Of a stretch of 64,000 bases of DNA, positions 1 to 8,472 are shown in pieces (position 1 is the first letter of the stretch; each line of letters opens with the position of its first letter). Location: contig NZ_LQIX01000056.1 of assembly GCF_001500045.1 (NCBI RefSeq), positions 62,001 through 126,000 of the forward strand. Reading direction: 5' to 3'. This DNA comes from Mycobacterium sp. GA-1199. Its GTDB lineage: Bacteria; Actinomycetota; Actinomycetes; Mycobacteriales; Mycobacteriaceae. The translations under genes and the position numbers were made by a program. The notes under the pieces are model-generated. The model ran no database searches. It was not told the origin of the DNA and saw nothing but the letters and a program-made list of their open reading frames with translations.

Positions 1-1212
1 CGGGGTGTCGCCCCCGAGGCGGATGGCGAGATCGACCAATTCAGCGGCCGCTGCCGGGGCCCCGCGCCCCCTGAGCACTGCAGCAGCGGCGTCGAGCGCC
101 TCCAGCGTGGCTGGATCGCTACTCGTCGCGGCGAGTGCCAAATGCCGAGCCTGCGCTTCCGGCTCGCGCACGAGCTGCGACCACGCTCGATGCCAATGGC
201 GGCGACGAGCGGGCGGGGCATTGATGTAGACGCCGCGGGCCAGGACGGGATGGGTGAAGGTCACCAGATTGCCGTCGATCCTGACGATGTCTGCGCTCTC
301 GAGTTCCTCCAACAGCGTGACGACCTGCTCAACGGTTCCGCCGGTCACGTCCACCAGCATGTCGACCGTCGGTTTCGGAACACATGCGGCCGCCAGCACG
401 ACATCGAGAACGCTGCCGTCGAGACGCGCGATCCGCATCCGCACAAGGTCCGCCAGAGTGTGAGGCAGGACGTCGCGACCAGCGTCGCGGTCGGCGTCGA
501 TCGCGCGGGCCAGTTCGAGCGCGTAGAGCGGATTGCCGCCGGAGACCTCGGCGATGCGCACCATCGCCGGATGTGGAAAGGAGCGACCGAGCCTGTGCTG
601 GATAAGGTCATGCAGCTCAGGCAGATTCAACGGCGAAACCCGCGCTCGCATCACCTCGTCGGCGGTGCTCAGTTGCAGCCACGACAGCGCAGGCACCGCA
701 TCGCGTTCTTCGCGTTCGGCGAACAGGATGCCGACGCGGCACTTGAGCCGGCGCACCGCGAACGTGATCACCGCCCGGCTCGAGGAGTCGAGCCACTGGA
801 CGTCGTCAATCGCGACAAGCGTCGGAGAGAGGGCCGCCAGGGCTTCGACGACAGACATGAACGCCGCGGCGATCACCTGTTGAGTTGTCTCCGGACCCTC
901 GCTACTCACGCGCATCAACACCCAGTCGAGCGCTCGCTGCTGGATATCCGGGATACCGGTCAGGATCGTCGGGTCCACGTCGGCGACCAGGTCTGCCACC
1001 GTCGCGTAGGCGAGCACCGCTTCCTGCTGGCTCGCGCGGGCGGTCAAGACGCGAAATCCGCGCTCGTGGGCCCGGTCGACAGCGGATAACCACGACGTCG
1101 TCTTCCCGATTCCGGCCTCACCCTGGATGAGCAGAGCTGACGGGCGTGACGTCGCAGCGGCCAGGAAATCCTCGACCACGTGGTCGGGCAGCGAACGGCG
1201 TGGCACCGACAT
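1..1212 (-). CDS. LuxR-family/AAA ATPase regulator (N-terminal part, cut by window edge)
   Basis: The frame is open from an ATG at 1212 to the window edge (404 codons, no stop), so only the N-terminal part is seen. Residues 31-39 form a Walker A loop (GEAGIGKTT), followed by a Walker B-like stretch (LVAIDDVQWLD) and arginine-rich AAA/STAND-type segments. This is the architecture of large ATP-binding LuxR (LAL) regulators, which carry a C-terminal LuxR helix-turn-helix; that part would lie left of the window and is not seen. The call therefore rests on the ATPase half. The gene is co-directional with the downstream-read CMD-family gene 28 bp upstream. The ligand and target genes cannot be told. 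Confidence 0.75.
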   Translation of the reverse strand, partial: MSVPRRSLPDHVVEDFLAAATSRPSALLIQGEAGIGKTTSWLSAVDRAHERGFRVLTARASQQEAVLAYATVADLVADVDPTILTGIPDIQQRALDWVLMRVSSEGPETTQQVIAAAFMSVVEALAALSPTLVAIDDVQWLDSSSRAVITFAVRRLKCRVGILFAEREERDAVPALSWLQLSTADEVMRARVSPLNLPELHDLIQHRLGRSFPHPAMVRIAEVSGGNPLYALELARAIDADRDAGRDVLPHTLADLVRMRIARLDGSVLDVVLAAACVPKPTVDMLVDVTGGTVEQVVTLLEELESADIVRIDGNLVTFTHPVLARGVYINAPPARRRHWHRAWSQLVREPEAQARHLALAATSSDPATLEALDAAAAVLRGRGAPAAAAELVDLAIRLGGDTP

Positions 1213-1240
1213 TTTCCGAGTATCGCCCGATCTGCGGCTC

Positions 1241-1792
1241 CTAGTCCGGGAAATCCAGCGGCACTCTCAAAGTGGTGATCGTCGCGGCGAGCCCGTCGTA
1301 CTGGGCGGCCAGCATGCAGAACTCGATCAACTGCGGCTTGGTGAGGTGCCTGGCCAACACGGTCCAGGTCTCGGGTGAGACGCCGCGGGTCACAACGAAC
1401 TCGTCGGTGGCGGTGATCAGCGCGCGCTGGCGGTCGGTCAACCCTTCGGCATCGGGACCCTCGAAGATCTTCTTCTGGACGTCCGGGCCGATCCCGCGGG
1501 TGCGGGCCAGGCGGCGGTGCTGCTGCAGTTCGTACTCGCAGTCGCGCAGATGCCCGACGCGCAGGATGACCGTCTCGGCGTCCTGTACCGACAACTTGCT
1601 GAGCATGCCCAGCAGGACACCGCTGTACGGCAACCACGCCAAGAACAGAAGCCGGTGTTGGCCAAGCACATTGAAGAGGCTGAACCGGGGCGCCCTGATC
1701 GCGCGGGCGCCGAGCTTGGCGATGGCCCAGTTCAGCGGGCCGAGTTCCTTGAATCCACCGGGCGCGATACGGGCCGACTCGGGTGCGCTCAT
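1241..1792 (-). CDS. Carboxymuconolactone decarboxylase/AhpD-like family protein
   Basis: The product has 183 residues from an ATG at 1792. The helical pattern with a central stretch around LRVGHLRDCEYELQQHRR resembles the alkylhydroperoxidase D/CMD fold. The usual CxxC redox pair is not present: a single Cys follows the RVGHLRD segment and another lies in the C-terminal IEFCMLAAQYDG motif. A peroxidase function of the AhpD kind is therefore doubtful. An open frame continues upstream into ramB territory, but the ATG after the ramB stop is the sensible start. The gene lies between the LuxR-like regulator and ramB, all on the minus strand. The substrate is unknown. Confidence 0.72.
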   Translation of the reverse strand: MSAPESARIAPGGFKELGPLNWAIAKLGARAIRAPRFSLFNVLGQHRLLFLAWLPYSGVLLGMLSKLSVQDAETVILRVGHLRDCEYELQQHRRLARTRGIGPDVQKKIFEGPDAEGLTDRQRALITATDEFVVTRGVSPETWTVLARHLTKPQLIEFCMLAAQYDGLAATITTLRVPLDFPD

Positions 1793-1820
1793 CACAGCGA
1801 GTCTACGTGGGGACGCACCA

Positions 1821-3248
1821 TCAGGGTCGACGTACCAGATAGGGCGAGACGGTGCTGCGGTGCTCGTCGATGTCGAGCGCACGGCCGAGCGCGGGGAAGG
1901 CGCGCTGCGGGCAGTTGTCGCGTTCGCAGACCCGGCAACCGGCGCCGATCGGCGTCGACACCTCCCCGGACAGGTCGAGCCCCTCCGAATACACCAGTCG
2001 ATGAGCGTGGCGCAGCTCGCAGCCCAGGCCGATCGCGAACGTCTTACCGGGCTGACCATAGCGCTGCGCGCGCCGCTCGACGGTGCGGGCCACCCACAGG
2101 TAGTTGCGCCCGTCGGGCATCTGCGCGACCTGCACCAAGATCTTGCCGGGGTTGGCGAACGTCTCGTAGACGTTCCACAAGGGGCAGGTTCCTCCGCTGG
2201 AGGAGAAGTGGAAACCGGTGGCGGACTGGCGCTTTGACATGTTGCCGGCGCGATCGACACGGACGAAGGACAGCGGCACACCGCGCATCGACGGCCGCTG
2301 CAGTGTCGACAGCCGGTGGGCGATCGTCTCGTAGCTCACCGAGTAGAACCCCGAAAGCCGCTCGACGTCATAGCGGAAGTTCTCCGCGACATCGTGAAAC
2401 TGCGCGTACGGCAACACCATTGCGGCGGCGAAGTAGTTGGCCAGACCCAGTCGCGCCAGGCGCGTCGACTCGTCGCTGGTGAACTTTCCCTCGTCGACGA
2501 GCTGGTCGATGAGGCCGCCGAATTCCAGATACGCCAGTTCGACGGCCATCTTGAACACGGTCTGCCCGGACGAGAGGTGGTTGTTGAGCTCGAGGGTCTT
2601 CGTCTCGGGGTCGTAGCGGTGCAACACCGATTCCCCGAGGTTCATGCGGTGCACGATGCGCACGCCGTGCACCATCGTCAATCGATCCGACAGTTGGCGC
2701 GCGAGCTCCGAGCGGTGCATCCGCATGCGGGTGGTGAGGTCTTCGGCAGCGGTATCGAGTTCGTGCAGATAGTTCTGGCGTTCGTAGAAGTAGTCGCGTA
2801 CTTCCTCGTGCGGCATGGTGATCGCGCCCGAACCCGAACTGAAGCCGCCGCCTGCGGCGAACCTGTCCTCGGTGGCCGCCGCCAGCCGGGTGGTGGTCAG
2901 CTGGTAGCGGCGGTGCAGATTGACCATCGCGCGGGCCAGATTGGGGTGCGCCGCAACCATATCCGCGATTTCGGCCAGCTCGACGTCGATGTCGAGGTCA
3001 CGGTCGAGGGTGACTTCGCGAAGCTCCGCGACCAGACGGGTGTCGTCCTCGGAGGCGAAGAACGTCGCGTCGACCCCGAACACCTCGGTGATGCGCAGTA
3101 GGACGGCCACGGTCAGCGGCCGCACGTCGTGCTCGATCTGGTTGAGGTAGCTCGGCGAGATGTCGAGCATCTGGGCGAGCGCCGCCTGGCTGAACCCGCG
3201 CTCGCTGCGAAGTTGCCGAACCCGTGAGCCGACAAATGTTTTCGCCAC
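1821..3248 (-). CDS. ramB: RamB-type transcriptional regulator of acetate/glyoxylate metabolism
   Basis: The product has 475 residues with a GTG start. Residues 7-62 form an XRE-type helix-turn-helix with recognition segment SPSYLNQIE. A long middle domain of the IrrE/ImmA-like and short-chain-fatty-acid-regulator (DUF2083) type follows, and a C-terminal cysteine cluster (GCRVCERDNC, residues 437-446) may bind metal or sense redox. The length and domain order match RamB (Rv0465c), which represses isocitrate lyase and its own gene. It diverges from the thioesterase gene, and icl lies just beyond. A near-palindrome at 3260-3295 immediately upstream is a likely autoregulatory site. Identification is by family resemblance and synteny. 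Confidence 0.92.
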   Translation of the reverse strand: MAKTFVGSRVRQLRSERGFSQAALAQMLDISPSYLNQIEHDVRPLTVAVLLRITEVFGVDATFFASEDDTRLVAELREVTLDRDLDIDVELAEIADMVAAHPNLARAMVNLHRRYQLTTTRLAAATEDRFAAGGGFSSGSGAITMPHEEVRDYFYERQNYLHELDTAAEDLTTRMRMHRSELARQLSDRLTMVHGVRIVHRMNLGESVLHRYDPETKTLELNNHLSSGQTVFKMAVELAYLEFGGLIDQLVDEGKFTSDESTRLARLGLANYFAAAMVLPYAQFHDVAENFRYDVERLSGFYSVSYETIAHRLSTLQRPSMRGVPLSFVRVDRAGNMSKRQSATGFHFSSSGGTCPLWNVYETFANPGKILVQVAQMPDGRNYLWVARTVERRAQRYGQPGKTFAIGLGCELRHAHRLVYSEGLDLSGEVSTPIGAGCRVCERDNCPQRAFPALGRALDIDEHRSTVSPYLVRRP

Positions 3249-3259
3249 GTCGACCAGCC

Positions 3260-3295
3260 TAGCAACGGTGCGAAGGTAGTCTTCGCATTGTTGGC
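3260..3295. promoter_or_regulatory. Imperfect palindrome between ramB and the thioesterase gene; candidate RamB operator
   Basis: The arms AACGGTGCGAA and TTCGCATTGTT match at 9 of 11 positions around a 7-nt centre, with GC-AAC/GTT-GC flanks. The site lies 12 bp upstream of the ramB start in the divergent intergenic region. RamB is known to control its own gene, so this is a plausible operator. The assignment is inference; no spacing or footprint information is available. Confidence 0.45.
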
Positions 3296-3325
3296 AGATC
3301 GGCCGCTGTGGCAGGATCGGCGGTC

Positions 3326-4156
3326 GTGAGTACGAAGCAGGGATCGGGGGCGAGCCCAGTGCACGGGCTGGCCAAGACCATGATGCCCGTCCCTGATCCG
3401 CACCCCGACGTCTTCGACATCGAGTGGCCGCTCCGAGTCGCCGACGTGGACCGGCAAGGCCGGCTCAAATTCGACGCCGCAACGCGTCACATCCAGGACA
3501 TCGGATCCGACCAGCTGCGCGAACTGGGTTTCCAGGAGACCCATCCGCTGTGGATCGTGCGCCGCACGATGATCGACATGATCCGCCCGATCGAGTTCCA
3601 GGACATCCTGCGGCTGCGCCGTTGGTGTTCGGGCACGTCGAACCGGTGGTGCGAGATGCGGGTGCGCATCGACGGCCGAAAGGGCGGCCTGATCGAATCC
3701 GAGGCCTTCTGGATCAACATCAATCGCGAGACGCAGGGTCCGGCGCGTATATCCGACGACTTCCTCGAGGGGTTGCGGCGCACGACCGACGTCGACCGGC
3801 TGCGGTGGAAGGCCTACCTGGCGGCCGGCAGCCGTGAGGACGCCGACGAGATCCGCGAGTTTGCCACACGGGTCAGCGACATCGACATCTTCGACCACAT
3901 GAACAACGCGGTGTACTGGTCGGTGATCGAGGACTACCTGCACCACCATCCCGAGCTGGCGCGGTACCCGTTGCGCGCGACGATCGAACACGACGCCGCG
4001 GTGGCCCTGGGCGACAAGATGGAGATCCTCAGCCACACCTATCCGCCGGGTTCGACGGACAAATTCGGCCCGGAGCTGACGGACCGCACTGTTACAACGC
4101 TCACATATGCGGTCGGCGACGACGCCAAGGCCGTCGCAGCGATCTTCAACCTCTGA
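3326..4156 (+). CDS. Acyl-ACP thioesterase-like double hot-dog protein (Rv0466 family)
   Basis: The protein has about 276 residues and two hot-dog-like halves. The first has IEWPLRVADVDRQG and the second ISDIDIFDHMNNAVYW, where the D-HMNNAVYW motif matches the catalytic region of plant FatA/FatB-type acyl-ACP thioesterases. It probably releases fatty acids from acyl carriers in the cytoplasm. I chose the GTG at 3326 because AGGA lies about 10 bp upstream. A GTG at 3308 and an ATG at 3380 are alternatives. The gene diverges from ramB and precedes icl in the same direction, as Rv0466 does in M. tuberculosis. Confidence 0.85.
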   Translation: MSTKQGSGASPVHGLAKTMMPVPDPHPDVFDIEWPLRVADVDRQGRLKFDAATRHIQDIGSDQLRELGFQETHPLWIVRRTMIDMIRPIEFQDILRLRRWCSGTSNRWCEMRVRIDGRKGGLIESEAFWININRETQGPARISDDFLEGLRRTTDVDRLRWKAYLAAGSREDADEIREFATRVSDIDIFDHMNNAVYWSVIEDYLHHHPELARYPLRATIEHDAAVALGDKMEILSHTYPPGSTDKFGPELTDRTVTTLTYAVGDDAKAVAAIFNL

Positions 4157-4247
4157 TCATCGCCCGTTTAACAGTACGGGCGTACTGACCTGCGGATACT
4201 CGCTACTCTTCGGTAACTTCTGAACCGGTCAAGCCCAACCGTTCTTC

Positions 4248-4315
4248 GCAAAATTTGCAAACTCCGGGGCTTAGTTGGCGAAAGTTGGCACTCGAAACGG
4301 CTGGACCTGCGCTAA
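4248..4315. promoter_or_regulatory. icl promoter region with RamB-like TTTGCAAA motifs
   Basis: In the 266-bp gap before icl, GCAAA-A-TTTGC (4248-4258) is a perfect inverted repeat and runs into TTTGCAAACT. It is followed by AGTTGGCG and AAAGTTGGCA (4273-4290) and CCTGCGCTAA (4306-4315). TTTGCAAA/AAAGTT cores are the known style of RamB operators in corynebacteria. The last decamer recurs exactly at 10621-10630 before the Rv0474-like regulator. The exact promoter elements were not resolved. Confidence 0.55.
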
Positions 4316-4422
4316 TGGGTTGAGGCATCCTCGTAGCAGCGAAACCGTTGAACCGTTCGGGCGTTAACAAGCCGGGTATGCCGGCCGCGCCGCAGCGATA
4401 GTGAACAGATCGAAGGAGCGCC

Positions 4423-5709
4423 ATGTCAACCGTGGGCAAGCCGAAGAGCGCCGAAGAAATCCAGCGCGACTGGGACACCAATCCGCGCTGGAAGAACGTG
4501 ACCCGCGACTACTCCGCAGCGGACGTCGTCGCGCTGCAGGGCACCGTCGTCGAGGAGTCCACGCTGGCCAAGCGCGGGGCGGAGATCCTGTGGAACCAGC
4601 TGCACGACATGGAGTTCGTCAACGCGCTTGGCGCTCTGACCGGCAACATGGCCGTCCAGCAGGTCCGCGCCGGGCTGAAAGCCATCTACCTGTCCGGCTG
4701 GCAGGTCGCCGGTGACGCGAACCTGTCCGGACACACCTATCCCGACCAGAGCCTGTATCCGGCCAACTCGGTGCCGCAGGTGGTCCGCCGCATCAACAAC
4801 GCGCTGCTTCGCGCCGACGAGATCGCCAAGGTCGAGGGCGACACCTCGGTGGAGAACTGGCTGGTGCCGATCGTCGCCGACGGTGAGGCCGGCTTCGGCG
4901 GTGCGCTCAACGTCTACGAGCTGCAGAAGGCGATGATCGCCGCCGGTGTCGCGGGTTCGCACTGGGAGGATCAGCTGGCCTCGGAGAAGAAGTGCGGCCA
5001 CCTCGGTGGCAAGGTGCTGATCCCTACCCAGCAGCACATCCGCACCCTGACCTCGGCGCGCCTGGCCGCCGATGTCGCCGATGTTCCGACCGTGGTGATC
5101 GCCCGCACCGACGCCGAGGCGGCCACCTTGATCACCTCCGACGTCGACGAGCGCGATCAGCCGTTCATCACCGGTGAGCGGACCAAGGAAGGCTTCTACC
5201 GCGTGAAGAACGGCATCGAGCCGTGCATCGCGCGCGCCAAGGCGTACGCGCCGTACGCCGACCTGATCTGGATGGAGACCGGCACCCCCGATCTCGAGCT
5301 GGCCAAGAAGTTCGCCGAGGGCGTGCAGGCCGAGTTCCCGGACCAGATGCTGGCCTACAACTGCTCGCCGTCGTTCAACTGGAAAAAGCACCTCGACGAC
5401 GCGACGATCGCGAAGTTCCAGAAGGAACTGGGCGCGATGGGCTTCAAGTTCCAGTTCATCACGCTGGCCGGCTTCCACGCGCTGAACTACTCGATGTTCG
5501 ATCTGGCTTACGGCTACGCCCGCAACCAGATGTCGGCGTACGTCGAGCTGCAGGAGCGCGAGTTCGCCGCCGAGGAGCGCGGTTACACCGCGACCAAGCA
5601 CCAGCGCGAGGTCGGCGCCGGTTACTTCGACCGGATCGCCACGACGGTGGACCCGAGCAGCTCGACCACCGCATTGAAGGGTTCGACCGAAGAGGGTCAG
5701 TTCCACTGA
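4423..5709 (+). CDS. icl: Isocitrate lyase
   Basis: The protein has 428 residues, the size of M. tuberculosis Icl1. The catalytic signature KKCGH is intact, with Cys191. Metal and substrate segments such as VADGEAGFGG (151-160) and the NCSPSFNW region near residue 320 are also present. It splits isocitrate into glyoxylate and succinate in the glyoxylate shunt during growth on fatty acids or acetate, and serves the methylcitrate cycle in mycobacteria. The ATG at 4423 has a strong GAAGGAG ribosome binding site. It lies in a fatty-acid context with ramB upstream and fadB2 downstream. RamB-like sites precede it and a strong hairpin follows. Confidence 0.98.
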   Translation: MSTVGKPKSAEEIQRDWDTNPRWKNVTRDYSAADVVALQGTVVEESTLAKRGAEILWNQLHDMEFVNALGALTGNMAVQQVRAGLKAIYLSGWQVAGDANLSGHTYPDQSLYPANSVPQVVRRINNALLRADEIAKVEGDTSVENWLVPIVADGEAGFGGALNVYELQKAMIAAGVAGSHWEDQLASEKKCGHLGGKVLIPTQQHIRTLTSARLAADVADVPTVVIARTDAEAATLITSDVDERDQPFITGERTKEGFYRVKNGIEPCIARAKAYAPYADLIWMETGTPDLELAKKFAEGVQAEFPDQMLAYNCSPSFNWKKHLDDATIAKFQKELGAMGFKFQFITLAGFHALNYSMFDLAYGYARNQMSAYVELQEREFAAEERGYTATKHQREVGAGYFDRIATTVDPSSSTTALKGSTEEGQFH

Positions 5710-5758
5710 TCACCGCACTAGACCAAGCCCAGTAGGCTCACGAGGCCCAACGGCTTGT

Positions 5759-5795
5759 CATCAGGCCCCGTCCTTATATTGGGCGGGGCCTGATG
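5759..5795 (+). terminator. Strong hairpin after icl
   Basis: A perfect 12-bp stem (CATCAGGCCCCG / CGGGGCCTGATG) encloses a 13-nt loop, 49 bp after the icl stop and 17 bp before the fadB2 start. There is no U tract, which is usual for mycobacterial terminator-like hairpins. It probably limits icl read-through. It is so close to the fadB2 ribosome binding site that it may also tune fadB2 translation. Confidence 0.7.
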
Positions 5796-5812
5796 TTGTG
5801 GAGAGGACGCAA

Positions 5813-6667
5813 GTGAGCATTGAGCGAGTCGGCGTGGTCGGCGCCGGACAGATGGGCAGCGGTATCGCGGAAGTCGCCGCGAAAGCCGGCGCCAACGTCG
5901 TCGTCTACGAGCCGTCCGAGGAACTCGTCGAGGCGGGGCGCAAGCGAATCACCGGGTCGTTGGAGCGGGCGGCCGACAAGGGCAAGCTCTCCGAGAGTGA
6001 CCGCGACGCCACCTTGGCGCGGTTGTCCTACACCACCAACATGGCCGACCTGGCCGACCGTCAGCTCGTGATCGAGGCCGTCGTCGAAGACGAGTCGGTC
6101 AAGGGCAAGATCTTCACGCAGCTCGACGAGATCATCACCGACCCCGATGCGGTCCTGGCGTCGAACACGTCGAGCATCCCGATCATGAAAATCGCTGCGG
6201 CGACCAAGAATCCGAGGCGGGTGCTGGGGCTGCACTTCTTCAACCCGGTGCCGGTGCTGCCGCTGGTGGAACTCGTCAGCACGCTGGTGACGTCGAAGGG
6301 GGCGCTCGCGCGGACCGAGCAGTTCGCCGGCGAGGTGCTCGGCAAGCAGGTGGTGCGGTGCAGCGACCGCTCGGGGTTCGTCGTCAATGCGCTGCTGGTG
6401 CCCTACCTGCTCTCGGCGATCCGGATGGTGGAGGCGGGCGTGGCCACCGTCGAGGACGTCGACAAGGCGATCGTGGCCGGACTCTCGCATCCGATGGGGC
6501 CACTGCGGCTTTCGGATCTGATCGGTCTGGACACCATGAAGCTGATCGCGGACTCGATGTTTGACGAACTCAAGGATCCGCACTACGCGCCGCCGCCGCT
6601 GCTGCTGCGGATGGTCGAGGCGGGTCAGCTCGGCAAGAAGTCAGGCCAGGGCTTCTACAGCTATTAG
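5813..6667 (+). CDS. fadB2: 3-hydroxybutyryl-CoA dehydrogenase
   Basis: The protein has 284 residues with an N-terminal NAD(P)-binding Rossmann motif (VGVVGAGQMGSG). Family signatures follow: LASNTSSIPI, GLHFFNPVPVLPLVE (containing the catalytic His) and the C-terminal SGQGFYSY. It interconverts acetoacetyl-CoA and 3-hydroxybutyryl-CoA. I chose GTG 5813 because GAGAGGA precedes it by about 6 bp; an upstream GTG at 5798 lacks a site and would start against the icl terminator stem. The position after icl matches Rv0468. The umaA and pcaA methyltransferase genes that follow fadB2 in M. tuberculosis are not here. Confidence 0.96.
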   Translation: MSIERVGVVGAGQMGSGIAEVAAKAGANVVVYEPSEELVEAGRKRITGSLERAADKGKLSESDRDATLARLSYTTNMADLADRQLVIEAVVEDESVKGKIFTQLDEIITDPDAVLASNTSSIPIMKIAAATKNPRRVLGLHFFNPVPVLPLVELVSTLVTSKGALARTEQFAGEVLGKQVVRCSDRSGFVVNALLVPYLLSAIRMVEAGVATVEDVDKAIVAGLSHPMGPLRLSDLIGLDTMKLIADSMFDELKDPHYAPPPLLLRMVEAGQLGKKSGQGFYSY

Positions 6668-6683
6668 GTCGAGTGCATGCCCA

Positions 6684-7522
6684 TCAAACGGGGCAGCCGC
6701 GGCTCCTGAGCGCCTCGCATACCCGGCGCACTATCTCAGCTCGTTGATACCGTAGGTGACGCGCACTGACCCGCACGATCAGCCAGCCTTGCGCGGCCAA
6801 GAACTCCAGACGTTCGATGTTTCCGGCGTGAATGTCGGGACTCGTCCAATGCTGCACCCCGTCGTACTCGACGCCCACTTTCCACTGGTCCCAGCCCATA
6901 TCGATTCGGCGATCGCCAACGCGGATCTGCGTGGCCGGGCGGGGCAACCCGTCACGGACGAGGAGCAGGCGAAGCTCGGTCTCTTTCGGCGATTCCGCGC
7001 CGCCATCGACGAGACCCAGCGTCGCGCGCAGTTCACGGATGCCCCGTGCGCCGGGATAGCGGTTCGCGATACCTGCACTTCGGCGATGGTGCACCCGGTC
7101 GCGTTGAGCAGGGCGTCGATTCGCATGATCCCCAGATCCCCCTGCGCGCGCCGGCCTAGGTCATAAGCCGTGCGAGCGGGTGTCGTACAGTCGAAACTCC
7201 CTCGCAGGCAGACCTCGTCATCGGCGAGCGTCCCACTGTAGATGACGATTCCGCGCGGAGATCGATGCCGTATACGTGCCAGTTCCGCCGGTCTGTCGGG
7301 CGGTAGCCAGCGGGTTCCGAACATCGCCGCGGCCGAATGGCCGAATAGTGTCGCTTGTCCGCGAGACCAAAGCCAAGCGGCATGTGCTCGAACACGCGCG
7401 TCGAGTTCCATTCCTGTCGGCGCGTATACGTTTTGGTGCACCTTGAAGTAGTTGGTGCGCAGGTCGTGACGTGTCACGATGCCGACTGCGAGTGCGTCGC
7501 TGCCCACGATGAGACGGTCCAT
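6684..7522 (-). pseudogene. Frameshifted AbiEi/DUF559-type endonuclease-like protein
   Basis: Two overlapping minus-strand frames together make one protein. The first (from ATG 7522) encodes an AbiEi-like N-terminal half with HDLRTNYFKVHQNVYAP and a FGHSAAAMFG segment, ending sensibly at TGCTIAEVQ. The second, offset by one base, resumes at IANRYPGARGIRELR. It carries the DUF559/Vsr-like nuclease core (RIDMGWDQWKVGVEYDG, QHW, ending at 6684). The break lies near 7071-7076 and fits loss of a single base. This is either a real pseudogene or a sequencing error. Such orphan DUF559 proteins are common in mycobacteria; their role is unknown. Confidence 0.8.
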
Positions 7523-7557
7523 ATCCAGTTAGATGCGAGAAGTGCCATACCGGTTCC

Positions 7558-7617
7558 ACGAGACTGCGGTTTATGAGAGGAATCGGCCGAAATTCGTCAG
7601 AAGCCGCAGTCTCGGCG
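7558..7617. repeat. Palindromic intergenic element (copy C)
   Basis: This is an element of about 58 bp with terminal arms GAGACTGCGGTTT and AAGCCGCAGTCTC, ending in CTCGGCG directly against the ppk2 stop codon. It aligns without gaps and at about 78% identity to the element at 18547-18604, so it is a dispersed repeat and not only a terminator. It lies between two minus-strand genes, where it could still stop or process the ppk2 transcript. Confidence 0.75.
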
Positions 7618-8472
7618 CTAGGACTCGATCAGCCGCTTGCGCTCCGCGTCGACGTCGAAATTCGCGGGCGGATACGACAAGTCGAGACCCTCGAGCGCTC
7701 CGATCAGCAGTTCGGTGACGGCCAGCCGGCCGTACCATCGCCGATCGCAGGGCACCACATGCCACGGCGCGTAGTCCGTCGACGTGCGATCCAGGACCGC
7801 CTGGTAGGCCTCCTGATATCGGGGCCACTCGAGGCGCTCGTCAATGTCACCCGGGTTGTACTTCCAGTATTTCGTCGGGTCGTCGAGACGTTCGAGTAGC
7901 TGCTTTTTCTGCTCCTCGAGCGAGATGAACATCGCGACCTTCACCAGAGTCGTTCCACAATCGACGAGTTCGCGCTCGAAGGCGTTGATCTCGTCGTAGC
8001 GTGCGCCCCACACCTCCGGCGGCACCAGGTTGTGCACTCGAACGATCAGCACATCCTCGTAATGCGACCGGTCGAAGACGCCGATGTGTCCCGGCGGCGG
8101 CAATGCGCGCCGGATGCGCCACAGGAAGTGGTGCTCCAATTCCTCCGGCGTCGGCTTGCCGAACGCGGTGTAGCGCACACCCATCGGATTGACAGCGCCG
8201 ACAACATGTTTGACGATCCCGCCCTTGCCCGCGGCATCCATGCCCTGCAGCACCAGCAGGACCGAGCGGGCGTCGTCACGGCCCTTCGAACTGGCGTAGA
8301 GCATCTCCTGAAGTTCGGCGAGGCGGCTGCTGCGGGCCGCTTGCACCGGTGCCGCCTCAGCCTTGGAGCCGTCGAAACCCGGTGTCGCAGAGGTGTTCAG
8401 ATCGGCCACCTTGTCGCCGGGCCGAAACCGCACCGCGTCGGCGATGGCTGAGGTGACCGATTTCGAGCTCAC
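7618..8472 (-). CDS. ppk2: PPK2-family polyphosphate:nucleotide phosphotransferase
   Basis: The product has 284 residues. The Walker A motif GMDAAGKGG (residues 77-85), the lid/Walker B motif FDRSHYEDV and the segment CGTTLVKVAMFISLEEQKKQ are typical of the PPK2 superfamily, which moves phosphate between polyphosphate and nucleotides. The gene starts with GTG 8472, sharing GTGA with the TetR stop, so the two are almost surely translated together. An exopolyphosphatase gene lies at 33.6 kb. I cannot tell AMP from ADP specificity from sequence alone. I do not recall this gene at this spot in M. tuberculosis. Confidence 0.9.
   Translation of the reverse strand: MSSKSVTSAIADAVRFRPGDKVADLNTSATPGFDGSKAEAAPVQAARSSRLAELQEMLYASSKGRDDARSVLLVLQGMDAAGKGGIVKHVVGAVNPMGVRYTAFGKPTPEELEHHFLWRIRRALPPPGHIGVFDRSHYEDVLIVRVHNLVPPEVWGARYDEINAFERELVDCGTTLVKVAMFISLEEQKKQLLERLDDPTKYWKYNPGDIDERLEWPRYQEAYQAVLDRTSTDYAPWHVVPCDRRWYGRLAVTELLIGALEGLDLSYPPANFDVDAERKRLIES

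Noticed and set aside
142..1089. Plus-strand frame of 315 codons over the LuxR/AAA gene
   Set aside because: It is rich in Arg, His and Asp with no recognisable motif. The opposite strand shows Walker A and B motifs in one uninterrupted frame.
4426..5706. 426-codon open frame antisense to icl
   Set aside because: It mirrors the codon phase of icl in GC-rich DNA. Its sequence is low in complexity (Arg/Val/Gly/Leu) and matches no family, while icl itself is certain.
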